The notes under the pieces were generated by a model. It had not been told where the DNA came from. It ran no database searches and saw only the letters and a program-made list of their open reading frames with translations. A DNA stretch of 64,000 bases from Eubacterium sulci ATCC 35585 (GTDB taxonomy: Bacteria; Bacillota; Clostridia; Peptostreptococcales; Anaerovoracaceae): the NCBI GenBank assembly GCA_001189495.1, contig CP012068.1, forward strand, positions 930,001 to 994,000, in the 5' to 3' direction. Positions 44,368-52,631 of this stretch are shown here, piece by piece; position 1 is the first letter of the stretch, and the number at the start of each line of letters is the position of its first letter. A program made the position numbers and the translations under genes.

Positions 44368-44977
44368 ATGGATTGTACCTCTTTTCGGCCATTATAGATG
44401 TTTCCCCCATATGACCAGGGCAAACTATAGTATCATCTGGGAGTACAAATAGCTTTGTTTTGATGGAATTAATAAGTTCATCAAAATCACCGCCATAAAA
44501 ATCTGTTCTGCCAATCGACATCTGAAATAGTGTATCTCCGCTGAATAGAATATTTCCACATAGTATGCACATACCACCCTTTGTATGGCCTGGAGTGTAG
44601 ATGAATTTCATAGTCATATCACCACACTGAAGTTCCTGACCATCCTCTACCCAGATATCAGCAGTTATGCTTATAGGTCTACCATAAATTTCAATAGATG
44701 TGTTCTGATATGGGCTCTCAAGCATTTCTTTCTCGTTTCTGTGAGCTACAACTTTTGCCTGTGGATAAAGGTCCTTGAGCTGCTCAACACCACCTATATG
44801 GTCACCATGTCCATGTGTTAATACTATGTACTCTAGGTTGAGTTCGTTTTCTACGATGAAGCTGTTTAATTCAGGCTTATATCCACCTGGATCGACTATA
44901 TAAGCGTTCTTTGTATCATCGTAGACAATATATGCATTAACTTCATATGGTCCTGTAAAATAATGTTTAACTTTCAA
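44354..44977 (-). CDS. MBL-fold hydrolase (glyoxalase II-like)
   Basis: This 207-residue metallo-beta-lactamase fold protein has the metal motif LTHGHGDHIGGVEQL, the second-sphere His in YTPGHTKGGMCI and Asp in LFSGDTLFQMSIGRTD, and the final CPGHMGETSI. Such proteins include YcbL-type glyoxalase II enzymes and quorum or thioester hydrolases; the substrate here is unknown. The start codon is TTG 44977, 8 bases after AAGGAT. It lies between rel and hemZ, as in many Firmicutes. Confidence 0.87.
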   Translation of the reverse strand: MKVKHYFTGPYEVNAYIVYDDTKNAYIVDPGGYKPELNSFIVENELNLEYIVLTHGHGDHIGGVEQLKDLYPQAKVVAHRNEKEMLESPYQNTSIEIYGRPISITADIWVEDGQELQCGDMTMKFIYTPGHTKGGMCILCGNILFSGDTLFQMSIGRTDFYGGDFDELINSIKTKLFVLPDDTIVCPGHMGETSIMAEKRYNPFVRV

Positions 44978-45019
44978 AATATATATCCTTATTTATTTAT
45001 AACTATAATTTATATGTAT

Positions 45020-47221
45020 TTATGACTTAGCTCTGTAAACATGCAAGACGCCTTCTATATTTCTTAGTGTTCTAAGCACCTTCTGCATCTGCTGAGTACT
45101 TGAGATTGAAAGAGTAAGCACAATGTTTACTTCTTCGTTTTTGCCACTCTTTGCATTTACACCTGATATATGAACATCCATGTCCTCACAGGCCCTAGAA
45201 ATATCAGAAAACATATGTCTTCTGTCGATAGTTACCATGCAAATATCAGCATCATATGACTTTCCTACCTTTAGGTCTTCCCATTCAACATCTATAAATC
45301 TAGCATGTTCATTCTCTGGTAGCGATGTCATATTAGAACAATCCTTACGGTGAACAGATATTCCTCTTCCTTTGGTTATGAATCCAATAATTTCATCGCC
45401 AGGCACTGGGTTACAACACCTTGAAATTCTTATCATAAGGTTGTCTGAACCTTTGACCACGATGCCAGGGTTATCTCTTCTAGTTTGATTGTTCTTAGCT
45501 TTTTTGTTCTCATCAGCTATTATAGCCTTGAACTTTTCTTCTTCCTTCTGAGCTGCAAGTCTCTGCTCTTCATCATAGTATTTAAACAAAAGACTAGCAA
45601 ATTTGCTCAAAACCTGATTGTTGCATATTTGTATATACATTTCATCTAAATTAGATGCTATGGTTGAGTCTTTGAGCGCTCTATTTAGGAATGCAGACTT
45701 GCATACCTCATGAGGATCATAGCCCTTCTTTCTAACGTATCTATCGAGGGCTTCCTTGCCTTTTGCTATGTCATCAGGCTTGTTTGCTTTACGAAGGAAC
45801 TGTCTAATCTTTGTCCTTGCAGTTGAGCTCTTTGCAATCTTAAGCCAGTCAACACTAGGTCCACTTGAATTTGACGATGTTACAATCTCCACTATATCAC
45901 CATTATTTAGCTGATGATCTATTGTAACCATCTTGCCATTAACCTTTGCACCCACACATTTACAACCTACATCTGTATGAATCTTAAAGGCAAAATCAAG
46001 CGGCGTAGAGCCTGCAGGAAGGTCAATAACCTCACCCTTAGGAGTAAATACGAATACCTGGCTAGAAAACAAGTCCATTTTGAGAGTCTCCATGAACTCC
46101 TTAGGATCATTTAGCTCTTGTTGCCATTCTAGTGTTTGCCTTAGCCAAGCAAGCTTCAGATCTTCGTTGTTTTGCTTAGCATCGTGCTTACCTTCCTTAT
46201 ATTTCCAATGAGCTGCGATACCGTATTCAGCAACCTTATGCATCTCAAATGTTCTAATTTGGATTTCAAATGGTTCGCCATTATCACCTATAACAGTCGT
46301 ATGTAGCGACTGATACATATTAGGCTTAGGCATTGCAATATAGTCCTTAAAACGTCTTGGGATAGGTTTCCACATCGTATGCACAAGACCTAGAACTGCA
46401 TAGCAATCCTTAACGGAGTCAACAATAACTCTAACTGCTGTAAGATCAAAAATCTCATCAAGCTGCTTGTTCTGTAAAACCATCTTCTTATAGATGCTAT
46501 ATAGATGCTTAGAGCGACCTGCAATATCAAAGTGTAAATCTAGTTGTTCTAGAGTTGCGCTTATTTTTTCTATAACAGAGTTAATTACCTTCTCACGCTG
46601 CTCTCTTTTCTCGCTTACTTCACTCTTAAGTGTCTCATATTCCTGAGGATGAAGGTATTTAAGTGCTGTATCCTCAAGCTCAAATTTGACCGTAAAAATA
46701 CCAAGCCTACTAGCTAAAGGTGCGTAGATATCTAAAGTCTCTCGCGCCTTTTCCTTCTGCTTGCTCTCGCTCCAGTATTCAGCTGTGCGCATATTGTGGA
46801 GCCTATCGGCCAACTTAATGATTAAAACACGAATGTCCTTTGACATAGCAAAGAACATCTTTCTTAGGTTTTCAGCCTGAGCCTCTTCTTTGGTATCAAA
46901 CTTAATAGAACCAAGCTTTGTCACTCCGTCAACTAGTACAGCAACCTCTTCTCCAAAGTCTTTCACTAGCATTTCACGAGTATATTCAGTATCCTCTACT
47001 ACATCGTGAAGCAGGCCACCAACTATAGTTGCCTCATCCATCCCAAGCTGCGCCAATATCTTAGATACAGCAATAGGATGGATGAAGTATGGTTCTCCAC
47101 TTTTGCGCAGTTGACCCTCATGAAGTTTATAGGCCATATCAAAAGCAGCGCCTATTATTTCTAGGTCGTAATTTTCATTATATTTTTTTAGATCTTCTAA
47201 AAACTGCGCTTTAGTTTCCAT
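45020..47221 (-). CDS. rel: Bifunctional (p)ppGpp synthetase/hydrolase, Rel
   Basis: This 733-residue enzyme controls the stringent response. It has the hydrolase HD domain (FIHPIAVSKI with His48 and LLHDVVEDT with His72-Asp73), the synthetase domain with the RxKD motif (RRFKDYIAMPKPNMYQSLHT) typical of bifunctional enzymes, a TGS domain (FVFTPKGEVIDLPAGSTPLDF) and a C-terminal ACT domain. Both activities look intact. It follows secDF by 24 bases. Confidence 0.96.
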   Translation of the reverse strand: METKAQFLEDLKKYNENYDLEIIGAAFDMAYKLHEGQLRKSGEPYFIHPIAVSKILAQLGMDEATIVGGLLHDVVEDTEYTREMLVKDFGEEVAVLVDGVTKLGSIKFDTKEEAQAENLRKMFFAMSKDIRVLIIKLADRLHNMRTAEYWSESKQKEKARETLDIYAPLASRLGIFTVKFELEDTALKYLHPQEYETLKSEVSEKREQREKVINSVIEKISATLEQLDLHFDIAGRSKHLYSIYKKMVLQNKQLDEIFDLTAVRVIVDSVKDCYAVLGLVHTMWKPIPRRFKDYIAMPKPNMYQSLHTTVIGDNGEPFEIQIRTFEMHKVAEYGIAAHWKYKEGKHDAKQNNEDLKLAWLRQTLEWQQELNDPKEFMETLKMDLFSSQVFVFTPKGEVIDLPAGSTPLDFAFKIHTDVGCKCVGAKVNGKMVTIDHQLNNGDIVEIVTSSNSSGPSVDWLKIAKSSTARTKIRQFLRKANKPDDIAKGKEALDRYVRKKGYDPHEVCKSAFLNRALKDSTIASNLDEMYIQICNNQVLSKFASLLFKYYDEEQRLAAQKEEEKFKAIIADENKKAKNNQTRRDNPGIVVKGSDNLMIRISRCCNPVPGDEIIGFITKGRGISVHRKDCSNMTSLPENEHARFIDVEWEDLKVGKSYDADICMVTIDRRHMFSDISRACEDMDVHISGVNAKSGKNEEVNIVLTLSISSTQQMQKVLRTLRNIEGVLHVYRAKS

Positions 47222-47245
47222 TAGCTATTTACTAATCAAAGTTAA

Positions 47246-49468
47246 TTACTTTGATGCCTTTCTTTTCTCTTTTTGCTCTTTGCTGAGCTGATATTTTGAT
47301 TTATTGTCGTTCTTGCTCAAATCGTATAGAACTGGACTGCACAAGAATATCGATGAATATGTACCCACAAGTACACCGACCATTAGCGGAATTACGAACT
47401 CTCTGATTGATGATGATACCATAATTGTAAGCGGTACCATACAAATTAGAGTTGTAAGAGATGTCATAACTGAACGGTTTAGTGTCTGATTGATACTCTT
47501 ATCGATGGTTTCACCAAGTGGCTCTCTCTTATATAGAGCTCTATTTTCTCTGATTCTATCAAAGATAACGATGGTATCATTGATAGAGTATCCGACAACC
47601 GTTAGAATTCCGGCGATAAATGGGTTGTTAATTGTAATATTAAATAGTCCATATACAGACAGTATTACCAGTACGTCATGCAATAGTCCTGCTACTGAAG
47701 ATATACCATACTTCCATGATTTGAATCGGAAAATGATATAGATTAGCATTCCTATTGAAGCTATGATAACAGACTTGATTGCGTTACTCTTTAGCTCCTT
47801 ACCTACTGTTGGTCCAAACTGCTCAGATGCTAAAACGTCTTTATCGGTGATTTTATACTTTTTGCTAATTGTCTTAATTACTTCTTCACGCTTTTCGTTA
47901 TCTAAAGCTTTGATAGTCTTGATGATAACCTGATCCTGGTTCTTACCAGCTAGGACAATCGACGGATTTAACTTGTACTCCTTGATTGTATCAGCAAGCT
48001 CTGCAGTATCCACAGTCTTACCCATATCAATCTGGAGCATTGTTCCACCTGTAAAGTCGATACCGTAGTTATATCCTCTGATAAGACCTACAGATAGACC
48101 CACAACAATCACACAAATGCTGATTACGTAGAATATCTTACGATTTTTGATGAATCCAAAGCTTTTCTTGATAAGATTCTTTGGTGTTCCATCTTCGTTA
48201 ACTCCAAAGTACTTATTCTTAGCGAACTTTCTGCTGTTTGCAATCAGTCCAATTAGTATCTGCGATATAACTACAGCTGTGAATATACTTACAATGATAC
48301 CTAGCATCAAAGTAATAGCAAATCCCTTAACTGTTGTTGATCCAATTTGATACAGAACTACAGAGGCAATTAGTGTTGTTATTTGAGCATCTAGTACAGT
48401 TACAACTGCATGTCTAAAGCCTTCAGAAACAGCAACTCTTATAGTCTTACCGTTTGAAATCTCCTCCTTAATACGTGAGAAGATAATTACATTGGCGTCT
48501 ACTGCCATACCTATGGACAAGATAATAGCTGCAATACCTGGTAAAGTTAGTACTATTCCCATAGCCGAAATAGCCCAAAGTTCTAAGAGTACATATAGCA
48601 GTAAAGCGATATCTGCCATAAGACCTAAAATGTTATACATAAGTATCATCAGTATGAATACACATAGAAGTCCGATTGCACCAGCGATGATGCTCATCTT
48701 AAGCGCATTCTCACCTATTGTGGCTGTCTGTACTGACGAAGTAACTTCCTTAAGCTCTACAGGTAGTGCACCACCTCTGATAAGAGCAGCAAGATTAGAT
48801 GCTTCTTCTCTATCAAAGCCGCCACCTCTTGTTATCTCGCATGAGCTTGAATTGATAGTGCTATTAACTGTTGGAGCTGAGATAACCTCTTTATCAAGAA
48901 CGATCATGATTGCATTGTCCTGAACATCCTTATTAGATGACTTAACACTTCCTGATGCTGCCTTAGACGTAGCTGCTGTAAATTTCTTTGTTCCTTCTGA
49001 TGTGAACTCAAGCTTAATTTTATATCCACCGTGTTCGCTATCTGTATCTATGCTTGCGTTTTTAACATCTTTACCATCTAGCACCTTAGTTCCGTCTGAA
49101 AGCAGGAAGCTTAGTTTTGCTGTCTGTCCAACCTTCTCAATAGCTTCATCAGCATCTTCGACACCTGGAAGTTCAACTCGAATTCTCTTCTTACCTTCAA
49201 GTGAAACAGTAGCCTCGGATGTTCCCATCTCGTTAACACGCTTGTTCAAAACTTGCCTTGTCTGATCCATGGTCTTAGCGAGTTCTTCACCATCCTGTTT
49301 AGTCTCGGCTTCCATAACGACATATACACCGCCGTTAATGTCCAAACCGAACTTCATTAAATCTTTGATAGAGTGAATCTTACCTATACCAAAGATAGTT
49401 ACATACCATCCAACAATGACTGTTAGAATGATCAAAAGTGATAAAATCTTTCTTAATCTAGAGCTCAT
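47246..49468 (-). CDS. secDF: SecD-SecF fusion, protein export accessory complex
   Basis: This 740-residue protein joins SecD (about 1-420) and SecF (about 445-730) in one chain. It helps the Sec translocase move proteins using the proton gradient. Twelve membrane segments are expected, with a SecD motif LGLDINGGVYVVMEAE (as FGLDINGGVYVVMEAE), SIGMAVDANVIIFSRIKEE in the SecD membrane part, and the matching YSINDTIVIFDRIRENR in the SecF part, carrying the conserved Asp/Arg. The start follows GGAGGAAAAA. The upstream gap holds a likely promoter, and yajC lies just before it. Confidence 0.95.
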   Translation of the reverse strand: MSSRLRKILSLLIILTVIVGWYVTIFGIGKIHSIKDLMKFGLDINGGVYVVMEAETKQDGEELAKTMDQTRQVLNKRVNEMGTSEATVSLEGKKRIRVELPGVEDADEAIEKVGQTAKLSFLLSDGTKVLDGKDVKNASIDTDSEHGGYKIKLEFTSEGTKKFTAATSKAASGSVKSSNKDVQDNAIMIVLDKEVISAPTVNSTINSSSCEITRGGGFDREEASNLAALIRGGALPVELKEVTSSVQTATIGENALKMSIIAGAIGLLCVFILMILMYNILGLMADIALLLYVLLELWAISAMGIVLTLPGIAAIILSIGMAVDANVIIFSRIKEEISNGKTIRVAVSEGFRHAVVTVLDAQITTLIASVVLYQIGSTTVKGFAITLMLGIIVSIFTAVVISQILIGLIANSRKFAKNKYFGVNEDGTPKNLIKKSFGFIKNRKIFYVISICVIVVGLSVGLIRGYNYGIDFTGGTMLQIDMGKTVDTAELADTIKEYKLNPSIVLAGKNQDQVIIKTIKALDNEKREEVIKTISKKYKITDKDVLASEQFGPTVGKELKSNAIKSVIIASIGMLIYIIFRFKSWKYGISSVAGLLHDVLVILSVYGLFNITINNPFIAGILTVVGYSINDTIVIFDRIRENRALYKREPLGETIDKSINQTLNRSVMTSLTTLICMVPLTIMVSSSIREFVIPLMVGVLVGTYSSIFLCSPVLYDLSKNDNKSKYQLSKEQKEKRKASK

Positions 49469-49527
49469 TTTTTCCTCCGTAGATATAACTCAAAATAAAT
49501 GTATACAAATATGGCATTCTACCTACT

Positions 49528-49556
49528 ATCTTACTACTTTTTGCCAATTTCTTCAA
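49528..49556 (-). promoter_or_regulatory. Probable promoter of secDF
   Basis: On the minus strand TTGAAG (49551-49556), a 17-base spacer and TAAGAT (49528-49533) fit a sigma-A promoter, each box with 4 of 6 consensus bases. It lies downstream of the yajC terminator and about 60 bases before the secDF start. Confidence 0.5.
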
Positions 49557-49601
49557 TAAAAAAATACAGATAAACACTGATTTATAGCCGATTTTTGAAT
49601 T

Positions 49602-49634
49602 AAAAAAAGAACTCTGCACTTAGCAAAGTTCTTT
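49602..49634 (-). terminator. Rho-independent terminator of yajC
   Basis: A stem of AAAGAACT (49606-49613) with AGTTCTTT (49627-49634), extended by TGC/GCA across one mismatch, is followed on the minus strand by a run of T's (A-run 49602-49608 on the + strand). It lies 20 bases after the yajC stop. Confidence 0.85.
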
Positions 49635-49653
49635 AGTGAATTTTTGTTAATTA

Positions 49654-50061
49654 TTATTCTTCATCCTTGACTACTTCATCACCCTCATTTACTGAAACAG
49701 GTGCTTCATCAGCCTCATCTACACTCTTCTTAACAAGACGCTTTGGCTTTCTTGGTGCTTCTTCTGTATCAGCATCCTTAACTTTAGCATCGCTCTTCTT
49801 GCTTTCGATTGTTGAAACTGACCAACGCTTCATCTCAAACTTAACCTTGTCTGCTCCAACCTGGATTACAATTGTATCTTCCTTGGTCTTTACAACTTTA
49901 CCACAGATACCGCCTATTGTAACGATCTCATCACCTACGCTGATGCTATCTCTCATGCTCTTGATTTCTTTCTCTTTCTTCTTCTGTGGCTTGATTAGTA
50001 GGAAATACATCAAACCGATGAATACTACGATCATAATCATCTGAAAAGGAAAATTCTTCAT
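49654..50061 (-). CDS. yajC: Preprotein translocase subunit YajC
   Basis: YajC is a single-span accessory of the SecDF complex. The 135-residue protein has a membrane segment at about residues 3-22 (FPFQMIMIVVFIGLMYFLLI), then PQKKKEKEIKSMRDSISVGDEIVTIGGICGKVV, the family core. The C-terminal 40 residues are acidic and low-complexity, longer than in E. coli. It is next to secDF as usual. A tRNA-Leu gene lies only 28 bases upstream on the same strand with no promoter between them. Confidence 0.95.
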   Translation of the reverse strand: MKNFPFQMIMIVVFIGLMYFLLIKPQKKKEKEIKSMRDSISVGDEIVTIGGICGKVVKTKEDTIVIQVGADKVKFEMKRWSVSTIESKKSDAKVKDADTEEAPRKPKRLVKKSVDEADEAPVSVNEGDEVVKDEE

Positions 50062-50089
50062 TTGGGCCTCCTAATTAACTCAAAAAATA

Positions 50090-50176
50090 TGGTGCCGGCG
50101 ATGGGGGTCGAACCCATACGGTGTTGCCACCACGGGATTTTGAATCCCGCACGTCTGCCAATTCCATCACGCCGGC
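50090..50176 (-). tRNA. tRNA-Leu (anticodon CAA)
   Basis: Read on the minus strand, the gene has a 7-bp acceptor stem GCCGGCG/CGCCGGC, the GGAATTGGCAGACG D-arm, a 5-bp anticodon stem around loop TTCAAAA (anticodon CAA, reading UUG), a long class II variable arm (TGGTGGCAACACCG), T-arm GGGTTCGACCC and an encoded CCA. It has its own promoter and probably extends into yajC. Confidence 0.95.
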
Positions 50177-50191
50177 ATACACAACGATTTA

Positions 50192-50220
50192 ATTTTATCA
50201 TAGACGATATTTATCGTCAA
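50192..50220 (-). promoter_or_regulatory. Promoter of tRNA-Leu(CAA)
   Basis: On the minus strand TTGACG (50215-50220), a 17-base spacer and TAAAAT (50192-50197) lie about 16 bases before the tRNA. The -35 box overlaps one arm of a 7-bp inverted repeat (50203-50218), which may be coincidental. Confidence 0.75.
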
Positions 50221-50230
50221 GGAACTATAT

Positions 50231-50259
50231 AAAAAACAGCTTACATCAAGTGTAAGCTG
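50231..50259 (-). terminator. Rho-independent terminator of tRNA-Leu(GAG)
   Basis: A perfect 9-bp stem, CAGCTTACA (50237-50245) with TGTAAGCTG (50251-50259), is followed on the minus strand by six T's (50231-50236). It begins 4 bases after the tRNA-Leu(GAG) 3' end and separates the two tRNA transcripts. Confidence 0.9.
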
Positions 50260-50262
50260 AAA

Positions 50263-50344
50263 TGGTGCGGCCGACTGGACTTGAACCAGCACGGTTGCCC
50301 ACACGCCCCTCAAACGTGCGCGTCTGCCATTCCGCCACGGCCGC
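50263..50344 (-). tRNA. tRNA-Leu (anticodon GAG)
   Basis: Read on the minus strand, it has acceptor stem GCGGCCG/CGGCCGC, D-arm GGCGGAATGGCAGACGCG, anticodon loop TTGAGGG (anticodon GAG, reading CUC and CUU), a class II variable arm (TGGGCAACCG), T-arm CTGGTTCAAGTCCAG and encoded CCA. At 82 bases it is at the short end for tRNA-Leu because of the short variable arm. Confidence 0.95.
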
Positions 50345-50376
50345 AAGTATTGGTAGCCTTTCGACTACACTTCACT

Positions 50377-50404
50377 ATATTATCATAAATTCGGCAAAAT
50401 GCAA
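50377..50404 (-). promoter_or_regulatory. Probable promoter of tRNA-Leu(GAG)
   Basis: On the minus strand TTGCAT (50399-50404), a 16-base spacer and TAATAT (50377-50382) lie about 32 bases before the tRNA and just after the solute-binding protein gene. Confidence 0.6.
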
Positions 50405-50411
50405 GTATTTT

Positions 50412-52040
50412 TTATTCTGTCTTACGCTTTGACCACTCCCAAGCTTCTGCCCCTTCATACGGACTGAAGAAGCTTACTTTATCAGCGTTTTTTAGAGTTT
50501 CAACTGTAAGAAACCAGTAAGCTCTATAGCATATAGGAATATAACTTGCGTCCTGGTTTATCGCCTTTTTAAGTGCAGCAAACTGCTTGGCCTGATCCTC
50601 TCTGCTTAGAGATTGCTCAAGCGAATAAATTTGAGCTAGAAGCTTTGAATCAGAAAATCCAATCTTGTTATATGTAGTATATAAATCTGTGAGATTAAAT
50701 TGTTTGTCTAACTTTATTCCACCAAAATAGATATCGTATTCTTTCGAATCAAGCATTTTGGCATAATCGTCTGCATCAGCACTAATTAAATCTGCATTGA
50801 TACCTATTTCTTTTAAATTTTCGATAATAGTCTCAGCCGCTTCGAGCCTCTGTTTATTAGTATTTAAAACAAGAATTCTTAGGGTAACAGGATTCTTATT
50901 TTCATCTTCTATGATTCCGTCCTCATCCCTATCCTTTAATTTCAGTTCTTTTAGTAACTGAGTTGCTTTTTTCGGTTCGTAGTTAAATGTGCCATCTTTT
51001 TTTGCACCTAAAAAATTGGGATAATAAATAGAATCAGATGTTACTCCTGCATCTGCATAGTTATATTTTATTATTTTATTTGAATCGATTGCTTTTGCTA
51101 TAGCAATTCTAAACTTACTATTGCTACAATATTTGTTTTCGTGATTAAATCCTAGGTATTCTAGTTCACCACTTGCAATCTTCTTGTATTTAAGTTTCTT
51201 ATCTTGAGCTATCGCATCTGCGTCAACAGTTTTATTTAGATAGGCTGTGACAACATCCATTGTCATAAGTCCTGGAATTACTGATTTATCCTTAACAATA
51301 TTAAATACGATAGGAAGCTTTGCAACCCCACCATAGTAATATTTATTAGCAGCAAGCGTTAGAGTTTTGCCACTCTCATGTCCAGCATATGCATATGGAC
51401 CGCTGCCAATTGCAAAGTTCTCACCCTTCTTGTATTCTCCTGCTGATGTTATTGGAAATGTTAAATTATCTAAAGATGCGTCACTTGCACTATCAAAAAC
51501 GACAGTAAAGCTTCTGCTATCATTTATACGAATACGATTTATTTTGCTCGCATATATAAAGTAAGGTGATCCGCTTTCTGCTGCAATAATTCTTTCAACT
51601 GAAGCCTTTACATCAGATGAATCAAGCTTTGACCCATCTGAAAACTTAACATTGTCTTTAAGCGTTATATTTACTTCTCCACTAGATGTATCAACGCTAT
51701 ATTCCGAAACAACATCAGGACTTATGTTTAAGTTTTTATCTAGTTTAAATAGACTGCTATAGACAAGCTGGTTAATATAAAAAACATCTTCATCAGCTGA
51801 CTCATATACATTAAACTTCCTTGGTTCAAACATAGCTAGATTAATCACATCTGCCTTTACAAGAGTTGTTTTTGATTCTTCATCTTTATTTTTATCTCTT
51901 GAATTTACAGTTACAACAATACCAGAAATAACCATAGCAAGGATAGCTACGGCAATTATAACCGAAACTAAAAAGTTTTCTTGAATAAGATATATGATTC
52001 TGTTCCTTCTTATTTTCTTGTTCTTTTTAGTATTCAACAT
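50412..52040 (-). CDS. Family 5 extracellular solute-binding protein, membrane-anchored
   Basis: This 542-residue protein has a basic N-terminus, one long hydrophobic segment (about 18-47) and an SBP_bac_5 (peptide/nickel-type) domain with ISPDVVSEYSVDTSSGEVNI, LKDNVKFSDGSKLDSSDVKA and AIAKAIDSNKII. There is no lipobox Cys after the hydrophobic segment, so it is held by an uncleaved anchor rather than as a lipoprotein. No permease or ATPase gene is near, and it overlaps coaE by 14 bases, so it is in the polA-coaE operon. The ligand is unknown. DRDEDGIIEDENKN resembles a Ca-binding loop. Confidence 0.87.
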   Translation of the reverse strand: MLNTKKNKKIRRNRIIYLIQENFLVSVIIAVAILAMVISGIVVTVNSRDKNKDEESKTTLVKADVINLAMFEPRKFNVYESADEDVFYINQLVYSSLFKLDKNLNISPDVVSEYSVDTSSGEVNITLKDNVKFSDGSKLDSSDVKASVERIIAAESGSPYFIYASKINRIRINDSRSFTVVFDSASDASLDNLTFPITSAGEYKKGENFAIGSGPYAYAGHESGKTLTLAANKYYYGGVAKLPIVFNIVKDKSVIPGLMTMDVVTAYLNKTVDADAIAQDKKLKYKKIASGELEYLGFNHENKYCSNSKFRIAIAKAIDSNKIIKYNYADAGVTSDSIYYPNFLGAKKDGTFNYEPKKATQLLKELKLKDRDEDGIIEDENKNPVTLRILVLNTNKQRLEAAETIIENLKEIGINADLISADADDYAKMLDSKEYDIYFGGIKLDKQFNLTDLYTTYNKIGFSDSKLLAQIYSLEQSLSREDQAKQFAALKKAINQDASYIPICYRAYWFLTVETLKNADKVSFFSPYEGAEAWEWSKRKTE

Positions 52041-52623
52041 ACTTATTGATTAACCTTTCAACTTTTGTGTTTAACTCTTCTATTGATCCGCTATTATCAA
52101 TAATATCGTCAGCAAGTAATTCTTTTTCCGACTCAGGAATTTGATTATTTATTCTTTCGAGTATTCTATTTCGGCTTATTCCATCACGTTTTTCGACTCT
52201 ATCAAGTCTGGTTTCGGTGTCTGCAGTTACTAAAACACAAACATCGCACAAGCGATTCAGTCCCGTTTCTATGAGAAGTGGTGCATCTATAAAAACAATG
52301 TTAGTTCCTGCGCTTCTATGCTTTGATAGATCATCCTCAACTATCTCAAATATCCTTGTAATAACAATGTCTTCTAGTATCTTTTTCTTTGATTTATCCG
52401 AGAAGATTATGTTTGCAAGGTCCTGCCTAATTAGCATGCCATTAGCATCAAAAATATCATCTCCAAAGCATTCCCTTATCTCTTTTAAGACAGTTTCATC
52501 CTTTTGAGTTAGCTCACGCGATATCTCGTCACAATCTATTAGTGGATATTTATGTTTTTTTATGATATCAGAAACTGTTGATTTACCGCTTCCAATACCT
52601 CCCGTAATACCGATAACCTTCAT
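52027..52623 (-). CDS. coaE: Dephospho-CoA kinase
   Basis: CoaE performs the last step of coenzyme A synthesis. The protein is 198 residues with P-loop GITGGIGSGKSTVSDII, the DCDEISRELT substrate motif, FIDAPLLIETGL and a CoA-kinase lid (RISRNRILERINNQ-like). ATG 52623 is 6 bases after AGGT; an adjacent GTG at 52626 is the alternative. It lies directly after polA, a frequent pairing. Confidence 0.95.
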   Translation of the reverse strand: MKVIGITGGIGSGKSTVSDIIKKHKYPLIDCDEISRELTQKDETVLKEIRECFGDDIFDANGMLIRQDLANIIFSDKSKKKILEDIVITRIFEIVEDDLSKHRSAGTNIVFIDAPLLIETGLNRLCDVCVLVTADTETRLDRVEKRDGISRNRILERINNQIPESEKELLADDIIDNSGSIEELNTKVERLINKYVEY

Positions 52624-52631
52624 CACATTAC

